Assembly (NCBI GenBank): GCA_034440575.1
Contig: JAOTOL010001230.1
Coordinates: forward strand, 236,501-300,500
DNA from: Imbricaverruca yamaguchii
Taxonomy: Eukaryota; Arthropoda; Thecostraca; Neoverrucidae
DNA length: 64,000 bases
Reading direction: 5' to 3'
Positions 57,751 through 64,000 of the stretch are shown one piece after another (position 1 is the first letter of the stretch; each line of letters opens with the position of its first letter). A model generated the notes under the pieces. It was given only the letters and a program-made list of their open reading frames with translations. It made no database searches and had not been told where the DNA came from. The position numbers were made by a program, and so were the translations under genes.

Positions 57751-60700
57751 GGATTGGAGTTTAGGGGCGCGTCGACATCTAGGGTCATTTTGCGCCCATA
57801 ACTGAATCGTAATCAATTTACGGTGTTGCTATCATAATTTGCTACCCATCTTCACGGGTGAGGGTATATCACGTCAAGGCGAGCTTGTCGAATGAACATG
57901 AAAATATTCCCAGACGCCACGGCCTCAGAGTCGTTCCCTATAAGCATACGTAAAGAAGAGTGTATTCAACCGTCCTAAAATCTGGCGTCGTAGAGGATCT
58001 AGCAGTGTACAGCCAACTAAAACATGGTACACGGTAAGCGGGTTAGAACAGCGCGGACATAGAGGTCGGTCATCACCGGTCAACATATAACTATGTGTTG
58101 CAAAGGTATGGCCTATTCTCATTCGGCAGAGTATTACTTCTTCCCGGCGTTTGGTTCGGTGAGAGGACAGCCATTTTCCTAGTGTCGGTTTTAAAACCCT
58201 GAGCTTACTACACTTCGAATTCCAGGATCGTTGCAATTCTGACTGTATACTTGACAATATAGTAGGGTATATGTCCCTTGGAGGGAGCCGTAGATTGACC
58301 ACACGGCCATTGCTAATGGCGTGCTTGGCGGTTATGTCAGCAGCTTCGTTTCCACATGGCTAGGAATCCAGCAGAACACTAAAATTCTTCCGATGTTATG
58401 CAAGGATTTTACTACTTTCATAATCCTCCGAACAAGTCTGTTATCCTGGTTAAAGATGTTCAGTGCCTGGAGACTGCTCAGAGAGTCTGTGAAAATCACG
58501 TACTTTGTGGACTGGTCTTTCTGTATAAAATGGAGGGCTTGTAGAATGGCATACAGTTCGGCAGTAAAAATCGAGGTTTGCATCGGTAAACAAAAAGATC
58601 GAACACCTTGTCGACTTACGTAAGCACACCCTACACCAGAGACCGACTTTGAGCCGTCTGTGTAAATGCGCGAAAAGTCGTGATATGTATCTTTTCCAAT
58701 GCTAACATGCGGAGTTCCTCCGGGTTTACCTGTCCTATCTTTGAGCAGGTCAAAGTCACGTCAGTTTTCACTGGGACAGCATGCCAAGGGGGAGTGCTCG
58801 GTGTGATTACACGTGCTACGGAACGCGGCCCGATATTGCATTCTCTAACAATCGAGGACATACGAATGGAAAACGGTAATCCACGCTGGGCCCTTTGACG
58901 TGCTCTTCATGTCCCTGAGAATATCCACCTATAGGCAGCATGGTTCCGGTTTTGTGCAACATTGCATGCGTATCTAGCGCCCAAAAACTTACGGCGTAGC
59001 GCAAGAGGTGGCTAGTCAACTTCTACCATTACACTAGCAGCCGGTGAAGTGCGAAAGGCTCCAGTAGCGATGCGAAGAACTGCATTGTGGATCACATGAA
59101 GACGACGTTTGGTTGTGGCACAAGCTCAGTCATAAATAAAACATCCATAGTCAATTTTAGGACGTACGAGCGATCGATACATAAGAAGCAAGATAGACCG
59201 GTCTGCTCCATACGAACACCTAGAAACTGTACGCATTACCTGTAGTCGCTTTGCACATTTCTGTGCAAGATCGTTGATGTGGGTGGTGTATGTCAGTCGG
59301 CGGTCCATCCACACACCCAGAAACTTGGCAACTGGCTTGAATAGTATATGGCGTCCATTGAGCATAATCACCAGTCAGATGGGGAGTTTCCTATTCTATC
59401 GCGAAACGTTCTGGAAGATAGAAAATTAGAAAGGAAGCACCCATGGGACCTCTGGTCCCCATATTGTGTAGCTTCAACAGGATACCGTGACGCCACGCCG
59501 TGTCATATGCGCCGTCAATGTCAAGAAATATTACTTCTGTGGGGTGGCGTTTCATAAAACCAAAGCGCACAACGGAGTCGAGTGTTAAAATGTGGTCAAT
59601 TGTGCTACGGGGTTTCCGGAATCCACTCTGTATCCCAATAAGGAGATTATGTTCTAAAAACCACATCAATCGGACATTCACCATTTTTTTTCTCGAACAT
59701 TTTACATAGAGCAAGTCAGGGAGATGGGACGGTAATGTAGTGGATCATTGCCAGATTTATTTGGTTTACGTATGGGCACTACAATTGCCTCCCGCCATGG
59801 TGGAAATGTGTCCGATGCCCACATTGCATTTAGGGCTTCCAAACGTGTTTCTAAAGCAACAGTTGATAGACGTTTTATAATATCATTATGCATAGTGTCG
59901 GGACCCTCTGCTACGCTCTTGAGTGTGCCGATTGCTGCGGTTACTTCGGAAATCGAGAATGGTATGCTGTACTGGAGGACGTCCGTGGTGGAAAAAATCA
60001 AGGACGTGCCTCGCACCGATCCTTGTGTCTCGAAAATTGTTCGTGTTTTCCGAGCGTGCGGACAAAGCACACCCTATCTTGTCAGCCACTTCTTCCGGGT
60101 CGATAATGTCATGTCATGTCATGTGCAAGACAGGGAGAGGAACTGGGAGGTGTTTCCTAGAGAAACGCTTTATGCGGGACCATACATAAGACAGTGACGT
60201 GGAACGATTTAACGTGCTTACATAGGCTTTCCACGAGTCTTGTTTCGCCTCGGCAATAATACGTCGCGCGAGTGCTCGTGCTTTGCGAAAACTATTAAAT
60301 TGTACGTGCAGCTATTATTATTAAATATACGGAATACCCTCTTCCTAGCACGGATAGCCTCCAGACAGTCATCGGACCACCATGGGACTGGTGCTCGAGT
60401 TGACCTTCCCGATGATCGAGGGATGTGCCGCTGGGCACTCTGCACGGTTGCCGAAGTAAATGCTTCCACGGAGATGGAGGGTTCATCGGAATGGCCGCGG
60501 AGGGTGCTTTCAAGGCCAGGTTGAAAAGCTTCCCAGTCCGCTCGGTAAAATAGCCACTTTGAAGGTCTTCGGCCTACCGCAACTCTATTAACGAAATGAG
60601 AGTAAACAGGAAAGTGGTCGTTGTTATACTGATCACTATCCACCGACCATTCTAAGACAGGTGCAATTTCTGGACTACAGAGAGTAAGGTCCAGCACGGA

Positions 60701-61345
60701 CGTCTGTCCAGTCGGTAATGTAATATGTGTTGGTGTTCCCGTGTTAAGAATACATGAAGGGAAATCGCTTATAAAACGTTCCATTGCACGTCCACGGCTA
60801 GTAATTGTGGCTGAGCCCCAAAGAGAGTGGTGCGCATTAAAATCGCCACACACCACACCGGTGGTGTGAGTTGAGCTACAGTTTGAGAAAGATCGGAAAG
60901 TGGAAACAGTCTGCTCGTTGGTAGGTATATGCTGCATATGGAAACGGTACTGTGGTTTATTACTACACGAGCAGCAATGCACTGGATATTTGAAGAGAGA
61001 GGTACATGTGTGAATGGGACAGAGTTGTGCACAGCAATGAGCACACCGCCATGTGACACAGTGCTAGACGGTACATCTTTTCGTAAAACAGTGTAACTTT
61101 TTAGTTTAGTTAGTTATTAGGGCTTTAGGGCGCATCGACTACATTGGTCATGTAGCGCCCAATTGGTTATGTATGTAATTTTTTAGTTGAAACGGAGCAC
61201 CTGGAGGCAGTTTCGTTTCCTGAATACATAAAACTGACGGCGTCAGTTTAACTTAACTTAACTGGAACTTAGGAGATGCTGAAGGTCATTAAAGCTGGAT
61301 TTGATTCCCCTACAGTTCCACTGTAAAACTACGATGTCAGTAAGT
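57751..61345 (-). mobile_element. I-type LINE, ORF2 pseudogene with RNase H
   Basis: Minus strand, in order. Endonuclease from about 61338: VLQWNCRGIKSSFNDLQ, CIQETKLPPGAPFQL, GGVLIAVHNSVPF, SIYLPTS, GDFNAHHSLWGS, LDLTLCSPEIAP, NNDHFPVYSH. Reverse transcriptase: GPDTMHNDIIKRL, VVPIRKPNKSGNDPLHYRPI, GFRKPRSTIDHIL and DIDGAYDTAW. The palm segment with the xADD motif is deleted: only about 30 codons separate motif A from KFLGVWMDRRLTYTTH. RNase H: RIYTDGSKSVSGVG (about 58680), TAELYAILQALHF, FTDSLSSLQAL, FCWIPSHV. C-terminal CPRCSNPLTVYHVLVGC finger and RREEVILCRMRIGHT. It ends in a GGGCGC...GCGCCC hairpin tail near 57755-57800. Combination of endonuclease, reverse transcriptase and RNase H places it with I-type LINEs. 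Several frameshifts; inactive. Confidence 0.9.
61107..61179 (-). mobile_element. 73-bp LINE 3'-tail insertion with target duplication
   Basis: It interrupts the endonuclease of the I-type LINE between LKNY and VLRKD. It is flanked by TTTTTAGTT (61098-61106 and 61180-61188). The minus-strand sequence contains GTAGTCGATGCGCCCTAAAG and ends TAACTAACTAA, matching only the extreme 3' end of I-type LINEs. It is therefore a severely 5'-truncated copy. Confidence 0.85.
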
Positions 61346-61520
61346 ACAGTACAGTAAAAGTACACCATACAGTAAAACATGAGCGTGGTCAAAAAGATAT
61401 GGTTATACACAATGGATAGTGGATATCACAAACCCATGATTGAGTATTTGGGCTTAAGGGCGCATCGACTACTAAGGCCATTTTGCGCCCATAACTCTTG
61501 TAGCTAACAAAGCACAGTAT
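61346..61520 (-). mobile_element. LINE 3'-tail fragment
   Basis: At 61440-61500 the minus strand reads TTATGGGCGCAAAATGGCC, then TTAGTAGTCGATGCGCCC, then TTAAGCCCAAATACTC, nearly the same as the tail at 57755-57805. No coding part is attached; the remainder of this stretch is probably 5' flank of the neighbouring ORF2. Confidence 0.75.
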
Positions 61521-61727
61521 CAACTTCACATCGTTGGTTGGTTATTTGGGCTTAGGGGCGCATCGACTGGTTCGGACATACTGCGCCCACAACAATGTTG
61601 GATTGACAGCTTAGGATAATTTGTGCCAACAGTGGTACAATGGGCGCTGTATAACCACTGCAGTTGATGCGCCCGAAAACCCAAATAACTAACAGTGGTA
61701 CACGAACATTCAGAATACGGGCAGATA
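61521..61727 (-). mobile_element. LINE 3' tails (one minus, one partial plus)
   Basis: 61527-61592 on the minus strand reads GTGGGCGCAGTATGTCCG, then AGTCGATGCGCCCCTAAGC, then CCAAATAACCAACCAACG; it is probably the 3' end of the I-type LINE to the right. A shorter inverted match is at 61655-61690 (GTTGATGCGCCCGAAAACCC, plus strand). Confidence 0.75.
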
Positions 61728-61915
61728 TCAGTAAAACAGTAAAAGAAAGAGAGCAAGCGCAAGCAAACATCAGTGAAACAGTGAAACGGGAGTAACATCA
61801 GTGAAGTAGTGGAACAGAAAGAGCAAGCTCGAGCAAACGTCAGTGGAACAGTGAAACGGAAGTAACATCAGTGAAACGGTGAAACAGCAAGAGCAGGTGC
61901 AAGCGAAACTCAGTT
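61728..61915 (-). repeat. ~60-bp tandem repeat in the LINE 3' UTR
   Basis: Three units with AACATCAGTGAAACAGTGAA and AAGAGCAAGCTCGAGCAAAC-like words, between the last RNase H-side coding sequence and the 3' tail of the right-hand LINE. Confidence 0.85.
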
Positions 61916-64000
61916 GGAGCGACATGCCATGGGTCCGAGCGTATAGTGTTACACCTTAGTGAGGTGTGTAAATCGTTTTGAATGCAACATCCGATAAGAA
62001 GCGAAACAGTTGTCCCGAAGTTACCGCGTGCGAGTGGCCACCCAGGAGTTCGCGGAGTCACGGCGGCTGCGTGACTCCAAGAAGGCGTCTTCGAGAATAG
62101 GCGAGTAGGAGACAGGATAGCAGAACGTGTCGTACCGACAGTGATGCGTGACATCGAGGGCAGCTTGGCCTGTCCTCCCCACAGAGCAGGTGGTGGTGCG
62201 TTGGGTGGGTGTGCTCTAGCCTGAGGCGGCAGAGCACGACCTCATCCCGCCTCGTCCTACGGTAGGACGAGGACCATTCCCAAGACATGGCTTGATCGCT
62301 CGCAGTTTATTTTCCTGCAGTATGTCCCAGTTAGACTGCCATTTCTTAAAAACAAAGGTTGTGATAGAACGGTTATATTCCCACGCGGGGAGCGGCATAG
62401 ATCCCATATAGGGGGTTTGAGCTGCTCTCTTCGCAGCAGCATCCGCTGCTTTGTTCCCCACGATGCCGACATGGCTCGGGATCCAACAGAGGACAGTAGC
62501 ATTTCCATCTTGAGCCAGCAGTCTAAGACGCCGTAAGACATCTTGCACAATGGGGTCACGTGGGTTAAACTGTCTTAGCGCCCAAAGACTGCTGAAGGAA
62601 TCAGTAAACATGACATGCGGGGTCTCTCGCCCTACTTCGATAAAACTGAGGGCCTTTGTGATGGCAACCAGCTCCGATGTGTAGACCGTCGCATGTGGAG
62701 GTAGGGAAAAATATTTTGACAGATCTAGAAACAAATGCACTGCACACACCTGCATCAGTCTTGGATCCGTCTGTATATATCGGGACATATCCCTTGAATG
62801 AGGCTGTGTTCCAGGGCACGTGGCAGACGGTCTTGTGACGTAGCATCTCCTTCCTCACCGAAGAAAGCGATAGGTCTATTTTCGGAGTGGTCACTTGCCA
62901 TGGTGGCGTCTGCGTAAAATTGGACTGCATGATTCCCTTCAGTCGAATCCCACTGTCCTCAAAAGATCCTTCGCATCCTAACGCAAAAGGGGATGGAATG
63001 CATAGTGCATCCTCGACAGAATGATGCGATTAGACGACGAGAGAAAATGTGCGCATATGTAGGATGGTCGGGGAATTGACGCAGCTTGCAAGCGCAGCGC
63101 ATCCCGAGCATTTCACGTCTGAGCGAGAGTGACTGTTCATGAACTTCAGCCAGAAGGCTTACAGAAGGCGAAGTGCGAAAAGCGCCGGTCACAATGCGGA
63201 GGCACAAGTGGTGTACAGTGGCCAGTGTGCGTTTGCTTGTTGTACACGCACTGTCATATACAAAACATACATAGTCCAGTTTTGCTCGGATGAGGGAACG
63301 ATGCAACAGCAGCATGGTTTTTCTATCTCCTCCATAGGACGTCCGTGCCTTCAGTAGGTTCACCGATATGAAACAACGGTGAAACTCCCGAAGTGCTTTG
63401 AAATGTTCCTTGTAAGTAAGACGGGTGTCAAAGGTTACTCCTAAAAAAAAACGAAAGGGAATGGGTTCCCCATACAGCTGGATAGATTGGTCTGGGCAGC
63501 TTCGACGACGCTGACAAAAATGTACCCCCAACGATTTTTGCAGCAGAGAACCGAAGCCCGTTCTCTGGGCACCAGTTTTCCACGTGGGATACTGCTAGCT
63601 GCAACTGCCGGGCCATCGACGGTGCGCTGGATGTGCGGCACCAAATTGCAACCTCATCCACGAAAAGTGACCTGCCAATCTGTCGAGGAAGGCACTCACA
63701 TATATCATTAATCATGATGACAAATAGTGCAACGCTTAGCACACTGCCCTGAGGTACTCCTTCCGTCTGTGGACATCTCTCCGACAGGTGGTTTCCAATA
63801 CGTACGCGGAAAACTCGTTTCGATAAAAAGTTCTGGAGGAAAATTCCCATGGAGCCACGGATTCCATACCTGAATGCCTGCATGAGAATGCCGCGGCGCC
63901 AAGTAGTGTCGTATGCTCCTTGAATATCAAAGAGCACTGCACAAACGTGAAGATTTCTGGTGGAAGGCTGCTCGTACCACAGTGTCAAGAGTTAAGATGG
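61916..64000 (-). mobile_element. I-type LINE, ORF2 pseudogene, truncated by window edge
   Basis: Minus strand from the right edge: LFDIQGAYDTTWRRGIL (reverse transcriptase motif A), EGVPQGSVLSVALF, then SLFVDEVAIW where the catalytic ADD has become VDE, GLRFSAAKIVGG, FFLGVTFDTRLTYKEH and SLIRAKLDYVCFVYDSA. RNase H: PIYTDGSKTDAGV (about 62850), TSELVAITKALSFI, MFTDSFSSLWALR and SHVGIVGNKAADAAAKRA, so all four acidic positions are recognisable. C-terminus: RRDEVVLCRLRLEHT and CPRCHASLSVRHVLLSC. Frameshifts near 63430, 62940 and 62260 and the VDE change make it inactive. It is closely related to, but distinct from, the neighbouring I-type LINE. Confidence 0.9.

Overview
This is eukaryotic, almost certainly invertebrate, repeat-rich DNA with very little host coding sequence. 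The reasons: long decayed non-LTR retrotransposons carrying endonuclease, reverse transcriptase and RNase H domains, tRNA-derived SINEs with target-site duplications, TTAA-flanked MITEs, large tandem satellites, (TA)n and (GT)n tracts, and a split kinase gene with a GT-AG intron. I-type LINEs with RNase H and TTAGG-like tracts suggest an arthropod or a relative, but I cannot place the organism from this window. There are no operons and no prokaryotic features. No long host ORF lies outside the kinase.

Layout. 0-6 kb: unassigned DNA, a minisatellite and a frameshifted transposase-like pseudogene (5.28-5.94 kb). 6.2-10.9 kb: left arm of a large inverted repeat whose other arm is 37.7-44.5 kb. 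10.9-16.5 kb: a dispersed repeat, a LINE 3' end and a 2.2 kb degenerate GC-rich satellite. 16.6-23.6 kb: a tRNA-derived SINE, a three-unit array with TTAGG-like tracts and three copies of a TTAA MITE. 24.5-25.7 kb: the GC-rich satellite again, in opposite orientation. 26-29.8 kb: a minisatellite split by a second SINE, a direct duplication and another minisatellite. 30-37.7 kb: mostly unassigned, with a 67-bp satellite and a ~280-bp satellite. 37.7-44.5 kb: right arm, holding a clean SINE insertion and a 2.7 kb insert with an intact LINE ORF1 (gag). 44.5-53.4 kb: AT-rich DNA, a MITE interrupted by a LINE end, a (TA)n tract, a second 67-bp satellite and a 50-bp satellite. 53.7-55.04 kb: two exons of a Mos-like protein kinase. 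55.6-64 kb: nested LINEs, with an I-type element inserted (minus strand) into a CR1/L2-like element (plus strand), and a second I-type element running off the right edge.

How the parts fit together. The most informative relationship is between SINEs and LINEs. The three 167-bp tRNA-derived SINEs end in a tail that resembles the 3' end of the I-type LINEs at 57.75 and 61.4-61.6 kb. This suggests the SINEs were mobilised by that LINE lineage. Target-site duplications, an empty site in the opposite inverted-repeat arm, and an empty TTAA site in a sister array unit give direct insertion histories. Apart from the kinase exons and the gag ORF, the longer open frames lie in satellites or in decayed elements and are not convincing genes.
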